Assembly (NCBI GenBank): GCA_964405685.1
Contig: CAYOOP010000001.1
Location: 186,001-250,000, forward strand
DNA length: 64,000 bases
Source of the DNA: CAYOOP01 sp964405685
Lineage (GTDB): Bacteria > Pseudomonadota > Alphaproteobacteria > Rickettsiales > SXRF01
Reading direction: 5' to 3'
Both the position numbers and the translations under genes were made by a program. Below, piece by piece: positions 53,175 through 61,156 of the stretch; positions within the stretch are counted from its first letter, which is position 1, and each line of letters begins with the position of its first letter. The notes beneath the pieces are model-generated. The model searched no databases. It was given only the letters and a program-made list of their open reading frames with translations, and was not told the DNA's origin.

Positions 53175-53218
53175 GCCGCCCTCGCGTCAGTATATTTAAT
53201 GTCAGTGCGTTTTGGCAT
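53171..53218 (-). pseudogene. carB-start/carA-end scar (15-codon mini-frame)
   Basis: The 48-bp frame reads MPKRTDIK-YTD-ARAA-stop. The first 8 codons encode the same residues as carB's start, with three differences all at synonymous third positions (CGC/CGT, ACT/ACC, ATT/ATA). The last 17 nt, up to and including the ATGA, are identical to the carA end at 53693-53709. It looks like a joined remnant of a second carB start and a second carA end, left by recombination at this junction. Confidence 0.85.
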
Positions 53219-53696
53219 TGGGTCTACCTGGAAGATTTAAATTTTCAGCAAATTGCATGGGCGGTATAGGACCGAGTTCTAAGGTTTCAAAGGCTCTTGC
53301 TATCAATGAACGATAGTATTTTCCTGCGTCTGTATTCTCTTCGATCAAATGATAGATAGGTGTAAAAGCCTCGATAACGCCTGTTTTATCAATGGTTTTA
53401 ATTGGGTCGCCGTAAGAAAGATCGATCACATTATTATTCAATATCGCTTCAACCTTCGAAAATGCCGCAAAGATATTGTCTCTGAGCTGCGTATCCATAG
53501 GCTTCAGATGCAGATGGTCGTGCCCTATTGCCGCCACGGATTGCAATGGTCCAATAGTAGATTGCAGACGGTGTATCAATCTGAATAATTCCGTATCTTC
53601 GCCTTGAGATTCCAGACCATTTTTCTGTAGCGACATATTGGGCATTTTACATTCCGTATAGGCCCTAATATTGCCTTCAGTAATGACGCCGCTCAT
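53202..53696 (-). CDS. Unknown 164-residue protein (cassette X) after carA
   Basis: A soluble protein (MSGVITEGNIRAYTECKMPN...) of mixed helical content, with no signal peptide, membrane segment or catalytic motif that I recognise. Its ATG overlaps the carA TGA by 4 bp. Its 3' end runs out of frame into the carB-like scar, so its C-terminal residues (KTH) were probably set by the recombination. Lower G+C than carA. Function unknown. Confidence 0.7.
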   Translation of the reverse strand: MSGVITEGNIRAYTECKMPNMSLQKNGLESQGEDTELFRLIHRLQSTIGPLQSVAAIGHDHLHLKPMDTQLRDNIFAAFSKVEAILNNNVIDLSYGDPIKTIDKTGVIEAFTPIYHLIEENTDAGKYYRSLIARAFETLELGPIPPMQFAENLNLPGRPNAKTH

Positions 53697-54880
53697 GCCG
53701 CCCTCGCGTGGTGTTTTTTCATCATCTCGACAAAGGCGCGGAAATATTCTTGTGTGTCGTGCGGGCCGGGGGATGCTTCCGGGTGGCCTTGCAGGCAGAA
53801 GATCGGTTTGGTTTTGTGTTTTAAACCCTGAATCGTATTGTCAAAAAGCGAGATGTGCGTGACTTCGAGATCCGCAGGCAGGCCGTCTTTAGCGACCGCG
53901 AATCCATGGTTTTGCGAGGTGATCATCACGCGGCCGGAACTCAATTCTTTCACCGGATGGTTCGCGCCGCGGTGACCTTGTATCATTTTTTCCGTCTTCG
54001 CGCCGAGTGCTAGCCCAAGCATTTGATGCCCCAAACAAATGCCGAATATTGGTACCCCAGAGGTGATTAATTCTTTGATCACGGGCAGGGAATATTCGCC
54101 TGTTGCCGCCGGATCACCCGGGCCATTGGAGAGAAAAATACCATCCGGCTTCAAACCCAAAATTTCTTTCGCCGATGTCTTCGCCGGCACCACAGTCACC
54201 CTGCAACCCGCTTCCGCGAGATTGCGCAAAATATTTTGCTTCACGCCGTAATCGACTGCAACGACGTGGTACGCCGCCGTCGATGTGTGGCGTTTTGCGG
54301 GCGGCAATTGCCACAGACTTTCGTTCCACTCATAGGTTTTTTGCGTCGTCACATCGGCTGCGAGCTCCAACCCTTTCATGCTTGGGAATGCTTGCAATTC
54401 GGTGACGGTTTCGCTGCGCTCTTCGTCGCTCATCTCGCCGTGAATGATCATCGCATTTTGCGCTCCTTTTTTGCGGATATGGCGCGTTAGCGCGCGCGTA
54501 TCAACGCCGGCAATCCCCGTGATATTCTGTTTTTTGAGCCATTCATCGAGGCTCACTTGGTTGCGAAAATTAGACGGCGCAGTGGGGAGTTCTCGGATAA
54601 CGAGGCCAGCACAATGCGGCACGGTCGATTCAATATCTTCCGGGTTGCAGCCAACGTTGCCGATATGGGGGAAAGTAAAGGTGATGATCTGGCCGCAGTA
54701 GGAGGGGTCGGTCAGAATTTCTTGATAGCCCGTCATCGCGGTGTTGAAACACAGTTCGCCGATGGTGGTGCCGCGCGCGCCTGTCGCCTGACCGGAAAAA
54801 ACAGTGCCGTCTGCTAGCACGAGGCTCGCTTTGGCAATGTTCCGATTGGCACTCTCTTTCACGCGGCAACCTCCAGGCAA
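53693..54880 (-). CDS. carA: Carbamoyl-phosphate synthase small subunit
   Basis: A 395-residue class I glutamine amidotransferase that supplies ammonia to CarB. N-terminal LADGTVFSGQATGARGTT...FNTAMTGYQEILTDPSYCGQI is the family signature. The triad is seen as GICLGHQM (Cys ~277) and GHPEASPGP (His/Glu ~362). A basic N-terminal tail may include extra residues from an early start. It ends HHARAA-stop. Unlike the usual adjacent carA-carB pair, two small genes lie before carB. Confidence 0.95.
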   Translation of the reverse strand: MPGGCRVKESANRNIAKASLVLADGTVFSGQATGARGTTIGELCFNTAMTGYQEILTDPSYCGQIITFTFPHIGNVGCNPEDIESTVPHCAGLVIRELPTAPSNFRNQVSLDEWLKKQNITGIAGVDTRALTRHIRKKGAQNAMIIHGEMSDEERSETVTELQAFPSMKGLELAADVTTQKTYEWNESLWQLPPAKRHTSTAAYHVVAVDYGVKQNILRNLAEAGCRVTVVPAKTSAKEILGLKPDGIFLSNGPGDPAATGEYSLPVIKELITSGVPIFGICLGHQMLGLALGAKTEKMIQGHRGANHPVKELSSGRVMITSQNHGFAVAKDGLPADLEVTHISLFDNTIQGLKHKTKPIFCLQGHPEASPGPHDTQEYFRAFVEMMKKHHARAA

Positions 54881-54930
54881 ATTGCGGGAGGTATAAGGAG
54901 ATGGATGGGGTGTGTCAATGGAAATTTCCC

Positions 54931-55014
54931 GTCATTCTGCTCGCCGTAAGGTGGAGTAGAATCTCGTGCATATAAAGAGATCCTGCTCGCTCGCGATGCG
55001 AGCAGCAGGATGAC
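54931..55014. repeat. Palindromic repeat family A, carA-pccA gap
   Basis: An 84-bp element with ends GTCATTCTGCTC and GAGCAGCAGGATGAC, an inner GAATCTC...GAGATCC pair and a hairpin CTGCTCG-CTCGCGATG-CGAGCAG. It occupies most of the gap between the carboxylase stop and the carA start and may act as a transcript hairpin. Confidence 0.8.
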
Positions 55015-55015
55015 A

Positions 55016-57001
55016 TCAGGCGAGCTCCAAAATCACCTGGTCTACCTGCACGTTATCCTTCTCGTTCACAAGGATTTTCTTGATGGTGCACTCGTGGTCG
55101 GCGTAAAGCACGTTTTCCATTTTCATGGCTTCGAGCACCAAGAGTTCCTGCCCTTGCTTTACAGTGTCACCTTCTTTGACGCGGAAGGAGACGATGAGTC
55201 CCGCAATCGGCGCTTTCACCTGATCCTTGCGCCCGCTTTCTTTATCGGCCGGCATGTATTCTGCAAGCTCAGCAATGCGCGGCGTGCGGACTTTGACGTT
55301 AAGTTCCGAACCGCCGTAGGTCAGGATATACCCCTCTTCCAGCAAGCGCACTTTGACACTGACGGGCTTGCCGTTGACCGTCGCCTGAAACAAACGGCGG
55401 CCGAGTTTCCACGACGTACGCACTGAGATCACCTCGCGCTCATAGGTAATGTCATACCCATGCTCTTTCTGCCGCACGAAGACAGAGAAATTCTGATCGT
55501 CGAGTTTTACCACCCACCGCGCGCCGATCGCGCGTTGACGGCCGGGAAGCTGATCGGAAATTTTCGCGGCGCGTTCGGCATCGTGCAGATAAATGCTGAT
55601 TGCGGTACCGAGAAACACGCGCATCGAGTCATTGTTCAGTTCCGCGCCGGTGAATCCGCCGGGATATTCTTGCTCAATAAACCGCGTCGAAATATCGCCC
55701 GATTGGAAGCGCGGGTTGGCGAGCACGGCTTCTAAGAAACTCATATTGTGCTCAATGCCGCGCACGACAAAAGCAGAGAGGCCCTGTTGCAAAATCTCAT
55801 TGGCTTTCGCGCGATTGCCGCCGTGGCTGCAAACTTTCGCGACCATCGGATCATAGAACATGCTGACTTCGCCGCCCTCGTAGACGCCGGTGTCGATTAA
55901 AATATTGGGCACGTTTTCCGGCTCCGCGTAACGCGTAATGCGTCCGGAAGATGGCAAGAACCCGCGCTTCGGATTTTCCGCATAGACGCGCGCTTCCATC
56001 GCCCAACCGTCGAATTTAATGTCTTCTTGTTTGAAATCGAGTTTTTCATCTGCCGCTACACGAATCATTTGCTCAACGAGATCGATACCGGTGATAAGTT
56101 CCGTCACACGGTGCTCGACTTGCAAGCGCGTGTTCATCTCCAAGAAATAGAAATTGCGTTTTTCATCGACGATGAATTCCACCGTCCCCGCTGAATAATA
56201 ACCCACTTCGCGCGCCAAGCTCACCGCCTGTTCGCCCATGGTTTTGCGCGTCGCCTCATCTAAAAAGCTCGATGGCGCTTCTTCGATGACCTTCTGGTGG
56301 CGGCGCTGAATGGAACATTCGCGCTCACCCAGCCACATGATGTTGCCGGTTTTATCGCCTAAAATTTGAATCTCAATATGCCGCGGTTGTTCGAAATATT
56401 TTTCGATAAACACGCGCGAATCATTGAAGCTCGAACCCGCTTCGCTTGATGCATAGCGCATGCCATCGAGCAATTCTTTTTCATTGCGCGCCACACGCAT
56501 ACCTTTACCGCCGCCACCGGCGGCGGCTTTGATCATCAACGGATAGCCGATTTCATCGGCGATTTTTCTGGCTTCTTTGTCGGATTTAACGACATCGAGT
56601 GTGCCAGGAACGGTTGATACGCCCGCCTTGCGCGCGATTTTTTTGGATTCGATTTTATCACCCATCAAATGCACGGCTTCCGGCGATGGACCAATCAAGG
56701 CCACACCCTGACGCTTCAAGCGCGCAGCAAAGTCAGCATTTTCGGATAAAAATCCATAACCTGGATGCACGGCTTCGGCACCGGTCTGATCAATCGCGCT
56801 CATGATCGCATCAACATTCAAATAGCTTTTCACCGACGGGCTAGGGCCGATGTAGACCGCTTCATCCGCTTCTTTTACATGCAGCGCTGAGGTGTCCGCC
56901 TCGGAATAGACGGCAACCGTTTTAATCCCCATCTTGCGGCAGGTTTTCATAATACGCACGGCAATTTCGCCGCGGTTGGCAATTAGAATTTTAGAAAACA
57001 T
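55016..57001 (-). CDS. pccA: Acyl-CoA (propionyl/acetyl-CoA) carboxylase biotin subunit
   Basis: A 661-residue biotin carboxylase fused to a biotin carrier domain, the alpha subunit of propionyl-CoA carboxylase-type enzymes. The N-terminal ILIANRGEIAVRI, the ATP-grasp loop KAAAGGGGKGMR (~158), EMNTRLQVEH and the biotinylation site EAMKMEN (Lys ~628) are all visible. It carboxylates biotin with ATP and bicarbonate and passes the carboxyl to the PccB partner. It shares the strand with pccB and a small membrane gene lies between them. The acyl-CoA substrate is inferred from length and pairing. Confidence 0.93.
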   Translation of the reverse strand: MFSKILIANRGEIAVRIMKTCRKMGIKTVAVYSEADTSALHVKEADEAVYIGPSPSVKSYLNVDAIMSAIDQTGAEAVHPGYGFLSENADFAARLKRQGVALIGPSPEAVHLMGDKIESKKIARKAGVSTVPGTLDVVKSDKEARKIADEIGYPLMIKAAAGGGGKGMRVARNEKELLDGMRYASSEAGSSFNDSRVFIEKYFEQPRHIEIQILGDKTGNIMWLGERECSIQRRHQKVIEEAPSSFLDEATRKTMGEQAVSLAREVGYYSAGTVEFIVDEKRNFYFLEMNTRLQVEHRVTELITGIDLVEQMIRVAADEKLDFKQEDIKFDGWAMEARVYAENPKRGFLPSSGRITRYAEPENVPNILIDTGVYEGGEVSMFYDPMVAKVCSHGGNRAKANEILQQGLSAFVVRGIEHNMSFLEAVLANPRFQSGDISTRFIEQEYPGGFTGAELNNDSMRVFLGTAISIYLHDAERAAKISDQLPGRQRAIGARWVVKLDDQNFSVFVRQKEHGYDITYEREVISVRTSWKLGRRLFQATVNGKPVSVKVRLLEEGYILTYGGSELNVKVRTPRIAELAEYMPADKESGRKDQVKAPIAGLIVSFRVKEGDTVKQGQELLVLEAMKMENVLYADHECTIKKILVNEKDNVQVDQVILELA

Positions 57002-57066
57002 GTTGCATCCATTTGAAGTGATAGGAGTACCTAAAAGGTTTCGTCCAAAAAGTCACGCATAAATCG

Positions 57067-57435
57067 CTATTTGCCAAGAGCATCGCCCACCTTAAGCCGC
57101 CGCTCCAACAACCACTTCAAATGGTTTTTGCTTGGGTTCACGGGGTCGTAGAGCACCGCCACCCGGCTGCCGAGGGGAAACGTGCTTTCCATATCGGGAT
57201 ATTCTAGCCGCTCTTGCCCCTCGTATTGCGTGCCATCGATCTCGAACTGATATTCGATGATGAATTCTTTGCGGTTATTTTTACGATCGAAAATTCTATT
57301 CTCAGCAAAAATAATCTGCCCTTCTGCTTCCTTCGCCGTTTTTAGAAATTCCCTGTATTTACCAGTCTGCCACTGCACGATAATCACCGTCAGCGGAATG
57401 AGAATTACAAGAGCAAGTGCAAGAATGCGGGTCAT
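57067..57435 (-). CDS. Small DUF3592-like membrane protein between pccB and pccA
   Basis: A 122-residue protein with an N-terminal membrane anchor (~4-20) and a predicted periplasmic beta-rich domain (YQFEIDGTQYEGQERL... and GSRVAVLYDPVNPSKNHL, as in DUF3592 proteins). Its ATG directly follows the pccB TAA (TAAATG), so it is translationally tied to pccB. A link to carboxylase function is not obvious; it may be a passenger. Confidence 0.68.
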   Translation of the reverse strand: MTRILALALVILIPLTVIIVQWQTGKYREFLKTAKEAEGQIIFAENRIFDRKNNRKEFIIEYQFEIDGTQYEGQERLEYPDMESTFPLGSRVAVLYDPVNPSKNHLKWLLERRLKVGDALGK

Positions 57436-58974
57436 TTAAAGCGGCAGATTATCGTGCTTCTTCCACGGATTTTCTAGCTTCTTATTACGCAAGATCGCAA
57501 GCGACCGGCAAATACGCCAACGGGTGTTTTGCGGGCGGATGACGTCGTCAATATAGCCGCGACTGGCCGCCACGAAGGGAGATGCGAACTTGGCTTTATA
57601 GTCGTCGATCAAGCCTTGCATTTCTTCTTCGTTTTGATACTTGCCGCGGAAGATGATTTCGACCGCGCCTTTCGGGCCCATCACTGCAATTTCTGCGCTC
57701 GGCCACGCATAGTTCACATCGCAGCGTAGGTGCTTGGAGCTCATCACATCATAGGCACCGCCGTAGGCTTTGCGCGTAATTACCGTGATTTTCGGCACAG
57801 TAGCTTCCGCATAGGCATAGAGCAGTTTTGCGCCGTGTTTGATGACGCCGTTGTGCTCCTGATACGTTCCCGGCAAGAACCCCGGCACGTCTACAAAGGT
57901 CACAATTGGAATGGAAAATGCATCACAGAAGCGCACAAAACGCGCAGCTTTTCGGGCGGAATCGATATCGAGACATCCGGCTAATTGCGTCGGTTGGTTG
58001 GCAACAAAACCGACCGTGTAGCCCTCCATGCGCCCAAAACCGATGACAATATTTTTCGCATAATCCGGCTGAATCTCGAAAAAATCACCTTCGTCGACCA
58101 CGCGCTCAATCAGCTCTTTAATATTATACGCCTTGTTGGCATTTTCCGGCACCAGCGTATTCAGCGACATTTCCACGCGATCGGCCGGATCAGCAGTCGG
58201 ACGGAACGGCACGCCGTCGCGATTATTCAGCGGCAGGAAATTAAACAAGCGGCGGATTTGCAGCAGGCATTCAATGTCGTTGTTATAGGCAAGGTCGGCC
58301 ACACCGGTTTTGTGGGTGTGCACGTCCGCACCGCCCAGATCTTCCTGGGTCACGATTTCATGCGTCACAGTTTTCACGACTTCCGGGCCCGTCACAAACA
58401 TATACGAGCTGCCGCGCACCATGGCGATGAAATCGGTCAGCGCCGGCGAATAGACCGCACCACCTGCGCATGGCCCCATGATCACCGAAATCTGCGGCAC
58501 GACGCCGGAGGCGAGCACGTTGCGTTGGAAAATTTCGGCAAACCCTGCCAGTGAATCCACACCTTCTTGAATCCGCGCACCGCCGGAATCTAATATCCCA
58601 ATCACCGGCGCGCCCACACGCACGGCCATATCTAGAATTTTGCAAATCTTGAGTGCATTCGTTTCAGAAAGCGAACCGCCAAGCACGGTGAAATCCTGGC
58701 TATACACAAACACCAAACGTCCATTGATAGTGCCTTGACCAGTCACGCAACCATCGCCGGGAATATGATTATCCTGCATACCAAAATTGGTCGAGCGGTG
58801 CTCGACGAACATGTCGTATTCCTCGAACGAATCCGGATCAAGCAGCACTTCCAAACGTTCGCGCGCGGTCAGCTTGCCCTTGGCATGTTGCGCTTCCATC
58901 CGCTGCGCGCCGCCGCCTTGGCGGGCGCGGTCACGCTTATGTTCAAGCTCAGTGATGATCGTATGGCGTTGCAT
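57436..58974 (-). CDS. pccB: Acyl-CoA (propionyl-CoA) carboxylase carboxyltransferase subunit
   Basis: A 512-residue carboxyltransferase of the crotonase superfamily that moves the carboxyl from biotin to propionyl-CoA. N-terminal KGKLTARERLEVLLDPDSFEE and the oxyanion loops DSGGARIQEGVDSL (first half) and AYGGAYDVMSSKHL (second half) are family hallmarks. It likely works with the pccA product 65 bp past the small membrane gene. The divergent 135-residue gene starts 156 bp upstream, across a region with a sigma-54 site. Confidence 0.94.
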   Translation of the reverse strand: MQRHTIITELEHKRDRARQGGGAQRMEAQHAKGKLTARERLEVLLDPDSFEEYDMFVEHRSTNFGMQDNHIPGDGCVTGQGTINGRLVFVYSQDFTVLGGSLSETNALKICKILDMAVRVGAPVIGILDSGGARIQEGVDSLAGFAEIFQRNVLASGVVPQISVIMGPCAGGAVYSPALTDFIAMVRGSSYMFVTGPEVVKTVTHEIVTQEDLGGADVHTHKTGVADLAYNNDIECLLQIRRLFNFLPLNNRDGVPFRPTADPADRVEMSLNTLVPENANKAYNIKELIERVVDEGDFFEIQPDYAKNIVIGFGRMEGYTVGFVANQPTQLAGCLDIDSARKAARFVRFCDAFSIPIVTFVDVPGFLPGTYQEHNGVIKHGAKLLYAYAEATVPKITVITRKAYGGAYDVMSSKHLRCDVNYAWPSAEIAVMGPKGAVEIIFRGKYQNEEEMQGLIDDYKAKFASPFVAASRGYIDDVIRPQNTRWRICRSLAILRNKKLENPWKKHDNLPL

Positions 58975-59080
58975 GGTGCATGTCCTGTTTGTTAGCGAAG
59001 CACACTACCTAGCAAACTCACCCACCACAGGCAATCCACAAGGTTTTTTTGCTTGACATTGGGATTCACAGCGCGCGCCG

Positions 59081-59097
59081 TTGGCACGGTTATTGCT
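59081..59097 (+). promoter_or_regulatory. Sigma-54 (RpoN) promoter, consensus match
   Basis: TTGGCACGGTTATTGCT matches the -24/-12 consensus (YTGGCACGrNNNTTGCW) at every specified position, with GG at 59083-59084, GC at 59095-59096 and 10 bp between. Expected start is near 59107, 24 bp before the ATG of the 135-residue gene and its AGGAGG site. Use would need RpoN and an enhancer-binding activator. Confidence 0.8.
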
Positions 59098-59130
59098 TAA
59101 CTTATATTAATAATATTTACAGGAGGGCTC

Positions 59131-59538
59131 ATGCACATTACCACCCACGACACCACCAGCAATTTATGCAACAAGTTGAATATGTTAAAGGAAGACCGCG
59201 AGCACTGGCGCTGCATTCACCTGAAGCTCTCCGCCTTGCCGCTCGCGCAAAATCCGCACCGTTGGTCGAGCTTTCTGGTGAAGGAATTGACGCATAAATT
59301 GGCGGAATTCGAAGGCGCGATTTACGCCTGCGAAGATGCGGATATTTTTATCCTCTTCCAGGGCCGTGCGCAGCCCATTTTGGCAAAACTCGCCGATCAT
59401 TTTGTTGATATTAACACAAGCGGCAAACGCTCCGGCGGGCTCTATTACGTCTACGATTTAAGCAAAGAATGGCTGTTCCTGTTTTTCCTCGCGCACCGCA
59501 AGCGTAATCAGCAGTCGTATCTATTTGCTAACGCCTAG
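59131..59538 (+). CDS. Unknown 135-residue protein under a sigma-54 promoter
   Basis: A soluble mixed helical protein (MHITTHDTTSNLCNKLNML...) with no membrane helix and no motif that I recognise. The AGGAGG ribosome site is 4 bp from the ATG. A consensus sigma-54 promoter lies 34-50 bp upstream. The 3' end overlaps the end of the convergent ntrB gene by 18 bp. An NtrB-linked regulation of this gene is suggested by position and promoter type only; the protein could be a small sensor or adaptor. Confidence 0.78.
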   Translation: MHITTHDTTSNLCNKLNMLKEDREHWRCIHLKLSALPLAQNPHRWSSFLVKELTHKLAEFEGAIYACEDADIFILFQGRAQPILAKLADHFVDINTSGKRSGGLYYVYDLSKEWLFLFFLAHRKRNQQSYLFANA

Positions 59539-60639
59539 AGCACATTCAAGCAACAAACGAAACGTGGTACCTGATGGAGTGTCCAGTAACTCCATGCGCC
59601 CGCCCAAATCATATGCCAACTTACTACAAATGGCTAAACCAAGACCGCGACCAGCTTCATGCGTGGTCACAAACGGCTGGAACAGCTTCGGTTTTAGATG
59701 AGCCGGAATGCCGGGGCCATTGTCCGCTACATCAACAGCAATAGCAAGCACGGGCCTTCCCTGCAGTGTCTCACCGTGTGCTACATGTGTTGCAATCGTA
59801 AGCAACGGCGCGTCCACTTGTGCCATCGCCTCGCAAGCGTTTTTCATGAGGTTGAGTAAAATATGCACGACACTATCGCGGTGCGTCAGCACCGGCGGCA
59901 GCGACGGATCGTAGCGCTCCGAAAATGTCACATGCCGCGCAAACCCATGCTCCGCAACCTGCTTGGCATGGCGAATTGCTTCGTGAATATTGACTTCTTC
60001 GCGCGGCAATTCGCTGTGATCTGCAAACATTTCTACACGGTCGAGCACACCGCAAATGCGGTCCACCTCTTTGCAAATGAGTTCGGAGAGTGGTTTGTTT
60101 TCCTCTGTCGCATCCTCTCCCAAAAGTTGCGCGGCGCCGCGAATGCCGGAGAGCGGATTGTTGACCTCATGCGCGAGCATTGCCGCCATCACGCCTGCGG
60201 AGCGATTAATTTCATGCCGCATGTCTTCTTCCTGCCACTGATTTGCACGATCTTCTCCATCTAAGAGGACGAGCACAAACTGCTCGCCAAGCGGCGTGAT
60301 ACGCGCATTCATCGTGACATGTTTTGGAATCGGCGCGGCCAGTGTTTTGAGTGACACCCCAGCTGCATAGGACGCCTCGCGCAACTCCTGCGCGCGACGA
60401 ATAAACGGGTAAATCTCCGGCGCGTCGACCACTGCTTGCCACGCGCGGCCCGTTAGTTTCGCGCGCCCGAGCAGGAGCAATTCCTCCGCCGCCAAATTGA
60501 CGCTTGCGATCTCGCCACTTTCTCTAAGCACCACCGCCGCGAATGGCAAGAGTTCAAAAAGCTCGGCAAAATCAGGAGATGCAGCTTCCTGCGAAGCTGT
60601 GGTTAAAAGTGGTTTTACGCCGCCATAGTTTGCGGACAT
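59521..60639 (-). CDS. ntrB: NtrB-like sensor histidine kinase without ntrC partner
   Basis: A 372-residue cytoplasmic kinase with an N-terminal PAS-like domain (~25-125), the H-box HEVNNPLSGIRGAAQLL with His157, the N-box NLMKNACEAM, and the G1 DNGPGIP and G2 GRGLGLAI ATP-lid motifs. It fits NtrB/GlnL, which phosphorylates NtrC under nitrogen limitation. ntrC normally follows, but the downstream DNA instead carries a convergent unknown gene overlapping by 18 bp. dusB lies upstream with a 151-residue gene between. Confidence 0.9.
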   Translation of the reverse strand: MSANYGGVKPLLTTASQEAASPDFAELFELLPFAAVVLRESGEIASVNLAAEELLLLGRAKLTGRAWQAVVDAPEIYPFIRRAQELREASYAAGVSLKTLAAPIPKHVTMNARITPLGEQFVLVLLDGEDRANQWQEEDMRHEINRSAGVMAAMLAHEVNNPLSGIRGAAQLLGEDATEENKPLSELICKEVDRICGVLDRVEMFADHSELPREEVNIHEAIRHAKQVAEHGFARHVTFSERYDPSLPPVLTHRDSVVHILLNLMKNACEAMAQVDAPLLTIATHVAHGETLQGRPVLAIAVDVADNGPGIPAHLKPKLFQPFVTTHEAGRGLGLAICSKLAYDLGGRMELLDTPSGTTFRLLLECALGVSK

Positions 60640-60700
60640 ACAACTTCCTCTTTCATTAATACACGGTCAATCAATGCAACAAACTTAGCGAAATCTGAGG

Positions 60701-61156
60701 TCATCCACCACTCACAATGCCTAAAGATACAATAGCAAGCCCAAAAACACCAACTATGGCATATATCAGCCGCTTGTAAAACACTCTTGCTTCCTGAGCG
60801 AGATAGTGTCGAATTTTATAGGGCGGGGATTTTTTATAATGTCTGAAAAAGAAATAAGTATAAGAGAGTGCGCCCACAAAAATACTAACTATAAACACCG
60901 CTGGTATCACATGTGTTGCGAACATATCCGGATCAGAGGATGGATCGGTGACCATCATATCCAGCAATTCCAGCAATCCCACCATCAAGAAAATGGGTGT
61001 CGCCACGGGCAATGCAAAAATAAAACAAATCCAAAATATCTGAGGGCCCTGAAGATGCAGCTGTAGCACTAGTAAAGCCAGGCAGATAGCAACCGATAAT
61101 ACAAAACCATGCACGCGCAGCAAGAAATACCAGAATTGCTTTGTGGTTTCGTTCAC
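60701..61156 (-). CDS. Unknown 151-residue membrane protein between dusB and ntrB
   Basis: A protein with four hydrophobic helices (~12-30, 35-62, 85-105 and 130-150) and an acidic loop (DPSSDPD). Its GTG overlaps the dusB stop (GTGA). An ATG overlapping its own TGA opens a 29-codon frame running into ntrB, out of phase with it. Lower G+C than dusB and ntrB. No family recognised; it appears to be inserted into the conserved dusB-ntrB pair. Confidence 0.65.
   Translation of the reverse strand: MNETTKQFWYFLLRVHGFVLSVAICLALLVLQLHLQGPQIFWICFIFALPVATPIFLMVGLLELLDMMVTDPSSDPDMFATHVIPAVFIVSIFVGALSYTYFFFRHYKKSPPYKIRHYLAQEARVFYKRLIYAIVGVFGLAIVSLGIVSGG

Noticed and set aside
57985..58554. A 189-codon open frame opposite pccB
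   Set aside because: Shadow frame of a strongly supported carboxyltransferase; His/Arg-rich.
59053..59058. TTGACA as a sigma-70 -35 for the 135-residue gene
   Set aside because: At 16-18 bp downstream the sequence is G+C-rich (CGCCGT) with no -10; the sigma-54 site nearby is much better.
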